A stretch of DNA of 64,000 nt from Blepharisma japonicum. Its lineage: Eukaryota > Ciliophora > Heterotrichea > Heterotrichida > Blepharismidae. Each line of letters begins with the position of its first letter. Position 1 is the first letter of the stretch. The notes under the pieces are model-generated. The model made no database searches, had not been told where the DNA came from, and worked only from the letters and a program-made list of their open reading frames with translations. The stretch is from positions 62,001-126,000 of the forward strand of contig CATKHK010000002.1 of assembly GCA_949751835.1 (NCBI GenBank), given 5' to 3'. This document shows positions 39,001-48,877 of this stretch, piece by piece. The position numbers and the translations under genes are program-made.

Positions 39001-40385
39001 TTAGCAATTTCTTCTGTTTTCTGAGACTCCCCAATGATATTTTTGAGTGAAAAAGGTGACTGTTTTGCTGCTTCTTCAGTCTTAATTTCTTCCAAAATTC
39101 TAGCGCTAAGTGAATCCCTATCAAATTTAATCTCTTTTTCCTTCCTCAGCTTTTCTTCTTCCTGCTCTTTCCTCTTCAGCATTTCTGCAGACGTTTCTTT
39201 TTTCTTAAAAAATACGTTGCTGAACTCTTCAAAAGTAATATTTCCGTCATGAGACTCATCAATGTGGTTAAAAACCTGTCTAATATAAAATTGTGAGTAA
39301 TTAGATGTAATTTTTTTCATCACAGTATAAAAAGCGTCAAAAGTGATTTTTCCGCTTTGTTTGACGTCAAAAAGCTTGAAAACTGAGTCTATTGTGATGT
39401 TGGATTCATTTATAGCTTTTTGGATTCCTTGGAGTATTTCAGTGAGTGCAAGCTCTTTTTCTTGTTCTGATACTGTTACAGAGGCGAGTATGTCTTTTTT
39501 TACTGGAGCTGAGTCTCTGACTATTCTGGAAAGGGTGCGAAAAGTGATTTTCCCGTTTTTTCCTTCATCTAAGATATCAAATGCAGCATCTAATTCTTGT
39601 TGGGTAAGATTTAATCCATACTCAACCATCAACAGCTCTACCTCTGGCTTCTCAATAAAGCCGCTCCCATCCTTATCTATTTCTTGAAAGGTCTGCAGGA
39701 GTGTTTTGTCACTTGAGCTAATTTTTTGCGCAATTCCTTGTATAATTATTTTTGGGTCAATTTGCTTGATTTCGCTTTCTTTTTGTCCTGCTTTCCTTTT
39801 ATGTTTATTCATTCTTTGTTCTTTAACCCTTCGAAAAATCCTTTGTATTTTTACAATTGCGTCAGATTGGGATAATTTTTGAGGGACGACATATGCCTGC
39901 TTTAGATAAAGCTTTCTGAAAGCGGCGCCTACAGCTTTATAGTAATAAACTCTATCTCTGAATTCATCATAAACATTAAGAATTTCTATAAGGGTTTTAA
40001 CTTGGTCAAATAGAAGCCTGAAGCCTAAGTTTTTTAATGATCTTTGGAAGGCCATAAAAGTGATATACCCTAGTTTTCCTGTATCTTGACTTTCACAAGA
40101 GCTTATGAACTTAGTCCGTTTTTCTTTTGCCAAGAACTTTTTGAAATTATTCAGGATTGTATCAGTTTTCGACGATTCCTCTATTTCTTTTGTCGCTTTT
40201 TCCCGGGCTTGTTCTTGGATTTTTGCAATAGTTGACTGTGCTGAAGCTTTGGGTGTTTCCTTTTTGGCAGGAGAAGGAGAATTATTAAAATCATCTTCAT
40301 AAGGTTCTTCTTCTACTTCGTCTACTTTTTTCAGTTCTTCTATGTTTTTCTTATACGAGTCAAGCTGTTTTTGAAATATTGACAT
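30042..40385 (-). CDS. Giant EF-hand / beta-propeller / pseudokinase / ARM-like protein (3,447 aa)
   Basis: One frame of 10,344 bp; I checked every junction and only TGA interrupts it. Parts in order: an N-terminal EF-hand block with an IQ motif (AIVKIQRIFRR, about 177) and EF loops at about 237, 273, 340 and 376; eight FGRKPEE heptads (473-528); a Lys/Glu-rich coil; beta-propeller-like segments at about 760-900 and 1230-1465 split by EF loops at about 932-1150 (DRNGDGVISYEE, DSDNSGVITRSE, DRDNNGSINYLE); more EF loops near 2100-2140 and 2360-2410; a protein-kinase fold at about 2575-2950; and an ARM/HEAT-like C-terminus. The kinase keeps APEFIL, DVWSFGAILYSLLFG and DPLKRPT but has LRNLNLSSF for HRDLKxxN and no DFG, so it is a pseudokinase. 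EF-hand plus WD fusions occur in cilia (WDR49-like proteins); a ciliary calcium-scaffold role is inference. Family not recognised. Confidence 0.85.
38802..38969 (-). repeat. 21-bp tandem repeat, 8 units, encoding FGRKPEE heptads
   Basis: Eight consecutive 21-bp units inside the giant EF-hand gene (residues about 473-528). Unit six has Leu for Phe and unit eight has Ser for Gly; the rest keep the peptide exactly while third bases vary, as expected of selection on the protein. The repeat leaves all three frames on this strand open, so overlapping frames here are artefacts. Confidence 0.92.
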
Positions 40386-40470
40386 TTATTAATTCAAACT
40401 TTAGGAGTTATTTTATAGAGGATTCTTATATATTTTCGAAAGTAAGGCTTTTAAACAATAAAATACAGTT
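40386..40470. promoter_or_regulatory. Shared divergent promoter of the giant EF-hand gene and the small EF-hand gene
   Basis: Only 85 bp separate the two start codons (40385 on the minus strand, 40471 on the plus strand), so both genes must be driven from here. It contains a tatatatttt-like stretch near 40429. Shared expression of two calcium-binding proteins is plausible but is inference. Confidence 0.35.
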
Positions 40471-41016
40471 ATGGCAACTAAAGGAAATCTCCAACGTAGA
40501 CAAGCCCAGCAGCAAGCACATAAGGCACAGGCCCAGAAACAGGGATATAAGCTTCCTGATTTTTTGGTATTTTTTATATAGCTTGATGATTTAAGAGCTG
40601 CAGTCGCCTTATATGAAACTGAAGACCAGCCTGGAGTAATTCAAATGAATCACGTAAGAGGGATTTTATGAAATTTTGGCTTTTGGCGTATGACCAGCAA
40701 AGACTTCGAGAAAGAGCTTCAAAGCCACGATATTGACCCTAGGAGAACTTATCTCGAATGGAACGAGCTTCTCAATATCGTAACAAGGAGATATCATCAG
40801 GGTGGTAGAGAACAAGAAATTAAGGACACTTTCAAAATTTTCGACAAAAGAGAAAAAGGGTACGCAAACGTCTCTGATATCCGAGCTGCTTTGCAAAGTA
40901 AATTAGAAGTCCCAGTAACAGAGCATGAAGTAAATGAAATGTTCGAAATGGCAGGGATAGACCCAAATAACCCAATTATGTTGGCTGATTTTATGAATGT
41001 GATGAAAAGCTTTTAA
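40471..41016 (+). CDS. EF-hand protein, DRC8/EFCAB2-like, with one 15-nt intron
   Basis: Spliced product of 176 aa. Exon 1 is 40471-40566 and exon 2 is 40582-41016. Joining them gives an unbroken frame crossing TGA=Trp at 40669. The N-terminus is Gln/Ala/Lys-rich. Two EF-hand pairs follow, with degenerate loops such as DKREKGYANVSD near residue 125; few loops have a full set of acidic ligands, so calcium binding is doubtful for most. Size and style recall small axonemal EF-hand proteins such as EFCAB2/DRC8 of the nexin-dynein regulatory complex, an assignment I hold only loosely. It is divergent from the giant EF-hand gene (85 bp) and tail to tail with the next gene (17 bp). Confidence 0.8.
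40567..40581 (+). other. 15-nt spliceosomal intron
   Basis: Sequence gtattttttatatag, with GT at the donor and AG at the acceptor and A residues upstream of the acceptor. It sits between codons, is a multiple of three, and contains an in-frame TAG. If retained, the protein would end after 36 residues. Length and style match heterotrich micro-introns. Confidence 0.88.
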
Positions 41017-41033
41017 GGATTAGTAATGAATTA

Positions 41034-42554
41034 TTATCGTGAATTATGGCTTTTTGAAGTTTTAAACTTTTGTGTTCTTCTCTTTCTCATCATCAGTGCT
41101 TCTCATTCTTTTCGTTTTTTAATTGTTTCGTTAATAAGACTTCTAAATTCGTTCTCTGTTATCACATAATTTGGCTGAGGTTTGCAAGGTAAATTTACTT
41201 CTTTAAGCTTAATATGGCTTAAAGCAGCTTTTGCTTCAAGCTTATATAGATTTTTTGTAAATTCCTGCTTCATCCGAATGCATTCCTCTTTATATTTTTT
41301 TAATTTTTCTCTGTACTCACTCATCCTTTTTTTCAAAACATTCATTATGGTGATATCTTTTATTGAGTCTGGTATTGACGATTTTCCTTCTATAGCTGCA
41401 AAGTTTATAGGTTTTTCTAGTTCTGAAGGGGGAAGAGTGTGCTTTCTAACACAATGCTCAAGATACATTTTATACTCAACTTTATTTCAAAGCAACCTTT
41501 TTATGGCTAACGCGTTTTTTCGTTGTATAAAAATAATACGCATTGTTCGCTGGATAAAAATTATTTTGTCTGAGAAGGATTTCATCATTTTAAACATCTG
41601 TTCTTCTGCGAGGACCCTTTCGCATACGTCAACTGCCATCATTGCTCATTTTTTTCTAATATCTATGGCTCATTTTTTGGCCTTTTTTGATAATTTCTGG
41701 AGTATTTGTAAAGATTTTTTAATTCTGACTCGCCGCAGTATTCTTTTGAATTTCCCAAAAGCTAGGCATAAATTTAAAAGCCAGATAAGCACTTTATTAG
41801 ATCTCCAATGCAATCTTTTTTTGGCGAAAATTGTATGATGTGCTCAATTAGCAGCCCCAAAGATTGAGAAAATAACTGCCCAGGCTTTGCTAATACCAAA
41901 TACTTCATATTTTTTCATCTTTATTTCATATCTTCTTTCTTTCATTTGCAATTTAAAAAGTTTTTCCATCTTATTTCTTGTATAAATCATTTGTTTTTTC
42001 TCTTTAATTTTCAAGATTTTTTCAGACTCGGATTTTGCTTTTTCTTTTAAATAATTCAAGCGAGTTGTGGGTATATACTTTTTCATATCTTTATTTTCGC
42101 TATAAATTTCTTGTCTCCTGCTCAAGTCGTTAAATTCCAACTTTTGAGTAGCAGAATATATCTTTTTCGGGAATCTAGAAACAGTTGAAAAATGAAATGA
42201 AGGCCCATCAAATGTATTTAAATCGTAATAATAATGCCCAGGCCCTAGCTTGCTGTCAGATATTGTGTTACCCCCATGATTGAATTGAAATAATAATTGA
42301 AGAGAATTAGAATCCAAAGTACTTTTTTTCCGATTAAATTGTTGGGTATCTTGATTTTCTCTGACAGCAAGGTCATGCTGAGATTGAGAGCGCTTTTTAT
42401 CTCATCTCTTTCCTGGAGAGATAAAAGGTTTCAGTTTCATTAATGTACGATTTCTCAATTCTTTACTTGGAGATAAATTTAATGACTTCGTGGCTTCTGG
42501 TATCTCTGTAATAAAGCTTCTCACGGTGTTTGGCAAGGATAAAGTAGGCTTCAT
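41034..42554 (-). CDS. Basic protein with a SHIPPO-type GPG motif, function unknown
   Basis: A 506-aa, Lys/Arg-rich protein read across several TGA=Trp codons. Near residue 104 is KLGPGHYYYD, resembling the PGPGxY (SHIPPO/STPGR) motif of proteins that line ciliary microtubules. The middle has aromatic and basic helices (KAWAVIFSIF, RRVRIKKSLQILQKL, IIFIQRTMRIIFIQRKNALAI) that could be degenerate IQ-like calmodulin-binding segments, and the C-terminal third is predicted coiled coil (EYREKLKKYKEECIRMKQ). The start at 42554 is the first ATG after an in-frame stop at 42573. No known family can be named. A microtubule or ciliary role is inferred only from the one GPG motif. Confidence 0.72.
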
Positions 42555-42713
42555 ATATCGCAGATAAAAAATTTAAGCTGAAAAATTAATTTTTTAATGT
42601 GGTCTTTTAAAACCTTTAAACATTTGTAACAAATAATTTGTAATCAAAAATAAATTATAATAATTGTTGCATACAGTATATAATGCAGCCGTCATATTAT
42701 AACGCTTATAGGA

Positions 42714-43313
42714 CTAGCAGCACTTTTTCTTCTCTTTGTGTGGCTTTTTCTTTAACGAAATACTGCTTTTTGCAGGAGAAACCAAATTATTATTGATATC
42801 AGGACACAACCCTTTAGCAATATCCATAAAAATTTTTTCAACACCTACATTGGATTTTGCCGAGGTTTTCGCATAAATTGCCCCAATAAAATTTGCGTAT
42901 TCCTTAGCTTCATCAATTGGAATTTCTTCTCTTTCGACTAGATCTTCTTTGTTTCCTGCAATAGCAATTATTGTACTATTCTTCATGATTTCTTTAAGTC
43001 CGCAGTATCATGCCTTCAGACCATTGAAACTATTTCTACTGGTGATATCATATACAAGAATAACGGCATTTGCATCTCTACAGTACATACTTGTGAGGCT
43101 GCGATATCTTTCTTGGCCAGCTGTGTCCCAGATATCGAAGTTGATTTGTGTATCATTCACAATCAATGTTTTTTTAAGAGATGAAATCCCAATGGTTGGG
43201 CTCGAGTCGTGTTTGAAGTAGTTGTCGACAAACCTTAGCAGGACGCTAGACTTCCCAACACCTGAATCTCCTAAGAGGACGACTTTTACATTTACATTGT
43301 TGTTGTGCCACAT
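42714..43313 (-). CDS. Rab-family small GTPase, Rab5/21/22-like
   Basis: A 199-aa GTPase with all motifs: G1 GDSGVGKSS near residue 16, an SPTIG switch I, G3 WDTAGQERYRSL near 63, G4 GNKEDL near 122, G5 TSAKSN near 152. Two C-terminal cysteines (KKKCC) serve for geranylgeranylation after a Lys-rich tail. The stretch INFDIWDTAGQERYRSL and the EIFMxIAK-like end VEKIFMDIAKGL are closest to the Rab5 group, which acts at early endosomes. One TGA=Trp follows the switch region. It lies 11 bp downstream of the LSG1 stop on the same strand, with its own start. Confidence 0.92.
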
Positions 43314-43324
43314 TAAATTATCTT

Positions 43325-44860
43325 TTAAGAAATATTACGATTTTTTATTATTACTCCGTTGGATTCCTTAGGTTTTGTGATTTCTTGGAGTTTCTCATTG
43401 AAGTTCTCTCCTCTTTTGACTGCAAATTTCAGCTCTCTTCTTTCTTTTTTAGTTAACTTGTGCCCTGCTTCTATAAAGATTCCACCTTCTTTGTCAACGC
43501 CTAGCTTGGTTTCGACTTCTTTAGAAAAAAACATGGGATCAATTATTTCTTTTTTTTCCTCAATAACTTCAGGCTCCAGCTCTGTCTCAAAGCCAGGTGG
43601 GAGATGGCAATATAATAGTTTTCCATTAACATAATCTTTAAGAACTATTTTTCCAGCTTTTGATTCATTAGGAAGCCCACTTCCTGTTGTAAAGCTTCTG
43701 TGGATTGCGATTTTTTGTAAAAGGATGGTAGCAGTAACTCTTCCACCTAGCTGGATTCCATATAAATTTTCTAGTAAAGAAGAATGAACCCGCAGACAGA
43801 TAATTTCTACAGGGCTTAATATATCTTTAAGCTGGTCTATTGGAAGTACACCACAAGTAACCATTTCAGCTCTTGAAGAAAGCAGAGAAGGAAAAACCAA
43901 CCCTGGACAATCACATAAAGTGATATTTGGGCTAAGATTAAGTGTCTGCAAGTGCTTTGTTTTCCCTGGCTGAGCAGCCACTCCTACTCTTTTTTCACCC
44001 ATAAGGACATTAATAACTGAGGATTTCCCTACATTTGGATATCCAACAAAGCCAATATTAACATGTTTGTTAGGATTGCTTAGTCTTTCCAGCAATTCTT
44101 GGCTTGAATATATATATGACTTATCTCTTTTCTCATACTTTACTCCAAATTGGTTTCACCTCCTCATATCATTATCAACAAGCTCTTGTTCTTCATATGC
44201 AGAAAAATACATAATATCTACCCCTTCCCTTTCAAAATACTCAGCCCATAGATTTCGTACATTTTCAGGGACAAGGTCAGCTTTATTTAGAATCAGGACA
44301 AAACTTTTATCTGGAGATAATTCTTTTATGTAGTTTTCTAGGTCAGGATTTCTGAAAAATAAAGGATTTCGGGCGTCAACTATTTGACAAATCACCTCAG
44401 AACGCTCCAGGACTCTTCAAAGCTGTCTCCATATGTCAAGGTTTTTCTCATAAGGAGTCACAGAAGAGTTAATTTCTGACTCTTCTGTTTCTGCGAGCTC
44501 TTTTCTCCATTGGAGGAAGGCTAAGTTTTCAAGCTCGTTGAGTTGCTCTGGTGTAGTTTCTTGCGTCCATTTGGGCCTTCTTGGGAGCCTTAAAGCTCGA
44601 TAATTCTGCCCAAGGACTGATTTGGCATGAAGCTCACTTTTACCCACGATTCTGGACTCACTAACAAGTTTGAAGGTTCTTTCGGCTGTAAATTGACGAT
44701 TAGCTAATGATGCTAAGGTCATGAATTCGTCTAAGTTGTTTTGGTCAATTATGGATTTTAGCTTAGGGCCTTCTTCTGTTGTGTGTAGCTTGGACTTAGG
44801 CCCTTTCCTTTTGTTTTTATTGCGGATTAATGCGGCACCGATGACTTCTTGTTTAGGCAT
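43325..44860 (-). CDS. LSG1: Large subunit GTPase 1 (60S export), circularly permuted GTPase
   Basis: A 511-aa protein of the YlqF/YawG class in which the motif order is permuted: G4 NKADLVP near residue 194 comes before G1 GYPNVGKSS near 274 and G3 DCPGLVFP near 320. The N-terminus (GAALIRNKNKRKGPKSK, then PRRPKW) and the WRQLWRVLERSEVICQIVDARNPL segment are LSG1-specific. In yeast and animals LSG1 releases the export adaptor NMD3 from pre-60S subunits in the cytoplasm. The length is shorter than human LSG1 (about 650) because the acidic insert is missing. It is read across three TGA=Trp codons. A housekeeping gene, with nothing abnormal in the active motifs. Confidence 0.93.
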
Positions 44861-45009
44861 ATTAATAAAAATGGAACAAAAAGATGTAGCTGTGTAGATA
44901 ATCTAACTATTTTTATGGGATAAAATTATTATAAAACGGGAAAATGTTTATTTTTAGCATTTTAAAACCTTGAAGCTGTATTTATTTTATTATTTTATAG
45001 CAGCTCCGT

Positions 45010-48000
45010 TTAAAAAATAGATACAAAAATATGCTTGCCTTGAATAACACATAACTGTGGCTCTGCTGCATTTTTATTATCGGTATTTCTACCCAGTACA
45101 GTATTTAAGTTTCGCATTATATGGCTGATAGCTACTTTCTCTAATGTTTTTATGCCTTTCCCAAACCTTTCGTCTTTTACGCTTTTTCTTAATGTAAACC
45201 TTATATTTGTCCTCACAAATGCATTACTATCATCACTTCTTCTTGCTGTATTTTCATCGCTCCTTCTAGTTGTATTTCCTTCACTTGACTTTTTAAAGTT
45301 TTCTTCTTTATTAACAGATATATTAATTGTCGGAGCACTTTCTTTCAATATTCTTTTACAAATATTTATCTCTCTCATCCCTTCTATTATTATCAAATCA
45401 GCCACATGCTCAAAGTTTTGATCAATATTTCTTGGGTCAATTTCAAGGATTTTGGCAAGCTCACTCCTCGATATGGAAAAGACATTTTCTATAGCTGGAG
45501 TTTTTTTATCTGCGACTGCTTCTATTAATATATCTTCAATTGCATCGATATAGCTTATGTCGTAAAAGTTAAGTGCATATTTAAAAGTGTTATTCAACAC
45601 CCTTGAAGTTGAATAAATCAATCTTGGCTCAACCAATGAGCACTTGCGTATAATTACTTCAGAGTTTTCAATATCAACATTAACCAAAATTTCATTTTTC
45701 TTCTCATAAACTTCTGAATTTTCCCACAAATCCATAAGTTCGCATACTTCACTTACTGAGTAGGTTATAGGTTTTGGATTAGGCGCTTCATTTAAACCAT
45801 TAAGCATAATCCGTATATACTCTCCAGGGATAAATTTTGTTTTAGTGCTGTCTCCCATCGTTATATTGCTTTTGGTTTTCATAATAGAAATTTTATACTT
45901 TTGACCTTGTATATGTCTTTCTCCTTTTATTAAAATTTCGTCAGGAATTTCTGTGTTTTTGCTTTGCTGCCTTTTTTTTCTTCTAAAAACATTTTGGATT
46001 TTGGTAATTTTTGCGATATCTTGGTCTGAATATAGTAAAGATAATTTTCCATTTTCAATAGTCAAATTTTTTACAAAGTCGTCAGTTTTCATATTTTTTG
46101 GCTGCTTTTGGTTTAAAGTATAAGTTTCGTGGGTATTTAAGCTGAAAGCTTTTATTAAAAACTCATCTTGGCTTACTTTACTTATAGTAACCAAATAGTC
46201 TGCCCCATCAATTGTGCTGATTTTTTCTAATATAAATTTCTCTTCAGGTAGAGGAGGATCAGAGTTTTGACTTTTATTTTGGGGGATAATGTCAACTTTT
46301 TGGGCTGGTTTTATTGGCATATTTCTATCAGTTTGAGCTATGCTTATATTTTGTTTATTTTCAGGAATTGGCTCGCTTCCTTGCTTTTGAGTTCTTTTTC
46401 TAAGAACTGGGCCGGTTGCTGCTATTTTTGCTCCTTCATCCTTTCGATGCTGTATATTTGGATTTTTTGATTTTATTAATGCTAACAAGTTTCTATTTGA
46501 AGGTGGCAAAGGAGCTCCTGCTTTTATTTCTACTGGATTTTGCCTATCTGTTATTATCTTTCTTGACATAATTTCGCTTGATTTTGATCTTATATTTAAT
46601 ATCAGATTTTTCCCATTTGGCTCACTTTCTAAAGTATTTTTCTTTTGAAAATCTTTTTCTGGCTTTTCTTCTTCATTTCTAAAGGTGCATGACTGGGTGG
46701 ATTTTAATTTTGAAGAGAAAGAAGGGGTTGGAATTGATGAATTTGTTCCAGACTGTATTGATCTACTGCTTATAAGTGCAAGAAGATTTCTTGAGGATGG
46801 TAAAGCTTGTTGGCTGACTCTTTTATCTTCCGACTCCTTCCTTTTGATTTCGTTTTTTAATGAAAACTGCCTCAAAATTTCAATTGATTCATTTTTTACA
46901 GGCTCCTTACTATTTATTTTGTCTTCTTCTACAAATTTCTCTTTGCTTTCCTTTTTTCTTGGCAATTCATTATTTTTTTTGTTTTTTTCTACTACTTTTT
47001 CCTCCTTAATCCCTCCAAATGAAGGCTCATAGCTATCCATCGATATATCTTCTCCCAATAATGATGGCAGTTTATTCTCTATTGTAGCTTTAATTAAAAG
47101 GTTAGTATTATTTTTCCTTTCTTCTTTATCATTAATTGTTTGCTTTGGAACCTCTTTATCACTAATTGTTTGTTTTTGGCCCTCTTTATCATTAATTGTT
47201 TGCTTTGGAACCTCTTTATCATTAATTGTGTACTTTGGAGCCTCTATTTCATTTGTTTTCCTTTGAGGTAGAATCGGATCAGGCAAAATTATATCTAATG
47301 ACTCCCTTGAAGACTCAGAATTTTTTTTAATTTCGCTCAATTGCTGAATAAATTTCCGTGAAGAATCAGTGCCTTGGGAATTTTTTGGCTCTATTTCTTC
47401 AGTTAATTTTAGCTCATTCTGTATAGGCTTAAAATTTAGTGAGCTCTCTATATTTAAAGTATTTTCACTGTGTTTTATGCTTATGTCATTTGTTTTTATA
47501 ATAACTGAAGAATCTGAAGGATGCACAGGAATTGTATATTTATCAAGGTCTTTTATATCACTCTTGCTACTTCTTGAGATAGAGCCGACTGATTCAAGCT
47601 TTCGTGAGTGTTTACTTTTAGTTTCAATACTGTAATCAAGTAAGCCCAGCTGCTCAAGCTCTCTTAAATCAGTGTCGTTTTCAGTTTCTTTGTATTCTCT
47701 TGAAAAATCAGGTTTTGTCACTAATGTTCCAGAATTTTCATCTAAATCTAAATTTCTGCTGCTGAATCTCGGAGATTGGTATATTGGAGAAGGTTCGCTG
47801 CTTCTGATAAACTTCATAAGATTCGGCATCGAATTTCTCGAGGAATGAAATTTACTATTTTTTCCCTTCCTTACAGGGCTTATTGGTGATAAATCAGACT
47901 CAGACTCCCCAAAAATTTTCATATTTTCATCCAGCCTTGCTGACGCAAATGCATAATTATTTTTTTTCCCATACGCTTTTTTTGCTTTTTCTCTATTGAT

Positions 48001-48798
48001 TTGGCTTTCTACAGCGGCTTTATAAGTTTTTTTAAAATTTTCTAATAACTGTCTTTGGGATTCATCAGCGTAGCTTTTCATAAAGGCGACTGATTTTTTA
48101 TACCACTCAATAGAGCTTTCATAATGCTTTAAGGACTCTTCCTCGACGCCTAAATTATGATAGGCAACGCCCAAAATTTTGATTTTCTGTTTATAATCAT
48201 CTGTATCTTTTGAAGAGTTTAAATTTACAAGCTCTTCTTGTGCGCTTTGGACAGCGAGTTTGCAATAATAAGCAGCATCCTTATGAATGTTTAAATTTGA
48301 GTAAATTGTGCATAAATTTAAATATAATGAAGAACGTTCTACATCAATGTCAGGATAATCCTTGATCATTTGTAAAGCTTGGTGAGCGTATTTCTGGGCT
48401 TTCTGGTATCTTCCACAGTGCCTATATGCACAAGCTAAGGTGTTTAGTATACTGCAAGACTCAGGGATTATTTTTAAATGATAAGGCTGAGAAATCTTTA
48501 ATAAGTTTTGAAGGATTTTGATAGCTTCTAAAGGGTTTTCTTTATACACTAATGATCCTGCTCCTTTTGATACAGACTTAAGCATTTCGGCTACAAATGA
48601 TAAAACCTCATTGCTATTTTCTCCATAAAAAGATTTTCGGATTGGCAGAGCTTTGTTTATAAATTCAATGGAATCTAAAAACCGTTTTTGCTTGATCAAA
48701 GAGTCGATATTCCTTTCAATTCTTTCTAAAATCTGCAAATCTGCACTATTAATTCTTGTGTTTCTCCTTTTGACTAAGAGCATGCCTGGCTCTACCAT
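45010..48798 (-). CDS. TPR and IQ-motif protein, copy 1 of a tandem pair
   Basis: A 1,262-aa protein. Residues about 20-270 form TPR-type helical repeats (e.g. SCSILNTLACAYRHCGRYQKAQ, shortened here to its core NTLACAYRHCGRYQKA). The centre is long, hydrophilic and low-complexity (Ser/Lys/Glu) with four decapeptide repeats near residues 520-559. One IQ motif (ITKIQNVFRRKKR) lies near residue 930. A C-terminal domain conserved with the neighbouring paralogue covers about 960-1262. The end is truncated relative to the paralogue: it stops at VSIF where the other runs on for about 28 residues. TPRs bind peptides and IQ motifs bind calmodulin; the cellular role is unknown. It follows the paralogue's stop by 79 bp, same orientation. 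Confidence 0.8.
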   Translation of the reverse strand: MVEPGMLLVKRRNTRINSADLQILERIERNIDSLIKQKRFLDSIEFINKALPIRKSFYGENSNEVLSFVAEMLKSVSKGAGSLVYKENPLEAIKILQNLLKISQPYHLKIIPESCSILNTLACAYRHCGRYQKAQKYAHQALQMIKDYPDIDVERSSLYLNLCTIYSNLNIHKDAAYYCKLAVQSAQEELVNLNSSKDTDDYKQKIKILGVAYHNLGVEEESLKHYESSIEWYKKSVAFMKSYADESQRQLLENFKKTYKAAVESQINREKAKKAYGKKNNYAFASARLDENMKIFGESESDLSPISPVRKGKNSKFHSSRNSMPNLMKFIRSSEPSPIYQSPRFSSRNLDLDENSGTLVTKPDFSREYKETENDTDLRELEQLGLLDYSIETKSKHSRKLESVGSISRSSKSDIKDLDKYTIPVHPSDSSVIIKTNDISIKHSENTLNIESSLNFKPIQNELKLTEEIEPKNSQGTDSSRKFIQQLSEIKKNSESSRESLDIILPDPILPQRKTNEIEAPKYTINDKEVPKQTINDKEGQKQTISDKEVPKQTINDKEERKNNTNLLIKATIENKLPSLLGEDISMDSYEPSFGGIKEEKVVEKNKKNNELPRKKESKEKFVEEDKINSKEPVKNESIEILRQFSLKNEIKRKESEDKRVSQQALPSSRNLLALISSRSIQSGTNSSIPTPSFSSKLKSTQSCTFRNEEEKPEKDFQKKNTLESEPNGKNLILNIRSKSSEIMSRKIITDRQNPVEIKAGAPLPPSNRNLLALIKSKNPNIQHRKDEGAKIAATGPVLRKRTQKQGSEPIPENKQNISIAQTDRNMPIKPAQKVDIIPQNKSQNSDPPLPEEKFILEKISTIDGADYLVTISKVSQDEFLIKAFSLNTHETYTLNQKQPKNMKTDDFVKNLTIENGKLSLLYSDQDIAKITKIQNVFRRKKRQQSKNTEIPDEILIKGERHIQGQKYKISIMKTKSNITMGDSTKTKFIPGEYIRIMLNGLNEAPNPKPITYSVSEVCELMDLWENSEVYEKKNEILVNVDIENSEVIIRKCSLVEPRLIYSTSRVLNNTFKYALNFYDISYIDAIEDILIEAVADKKTPAIENVFSISRSELAKILEIDPRNIDQNFEHVADLIIIEGMREINICKRILKESAPTINISVNKEENFKKSSEGNTTRRSDENTARRSDDSNAFVRTNIRFTLRKSVKDERFGKGIKTLEKVAISHIMRNLNTVLGRNTDNKNAAEPQLCVIQGKHIFVSIF
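47122..47241 (-). repeat. 30-bp tandem repeat, 4 units, in TPR-IQ copy 1
   Basis: Four 30-bp units encode the decapeptide x-P/Q-K-Q/Y-T-I-N/S-D-K-E in the disordered middle of the protein. The neighbouring paralogue has no equivalent array, so it arose after the gene duplicated. Confidence 0.85.
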
Positions 48799-48877
48799 TG
48801 TAAAAAATTATTCGAACTATTAATATTTTTAATAAAAAATTCAAATTATATAAAAGATTGTGTATTTAATTAACAAG

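Noticed and set aside
38762-39124. Several overlapping frames with repeat peptides on both strands
   Set aside because: Product of the 21-bp repeat, which keeps all frames open; only the EF-hand gene frame continues beyond it.
41182-41838. Open frame of 218 codons on the plus strand
   Set aside because: Antisense shadow of the minus-strand SHIPPO-motif gene, which is open over its whole length and has protein-like composition; the plus-strand product is Phe/Ser/Ile-rich as expected of a reversed Lys-rich gene.
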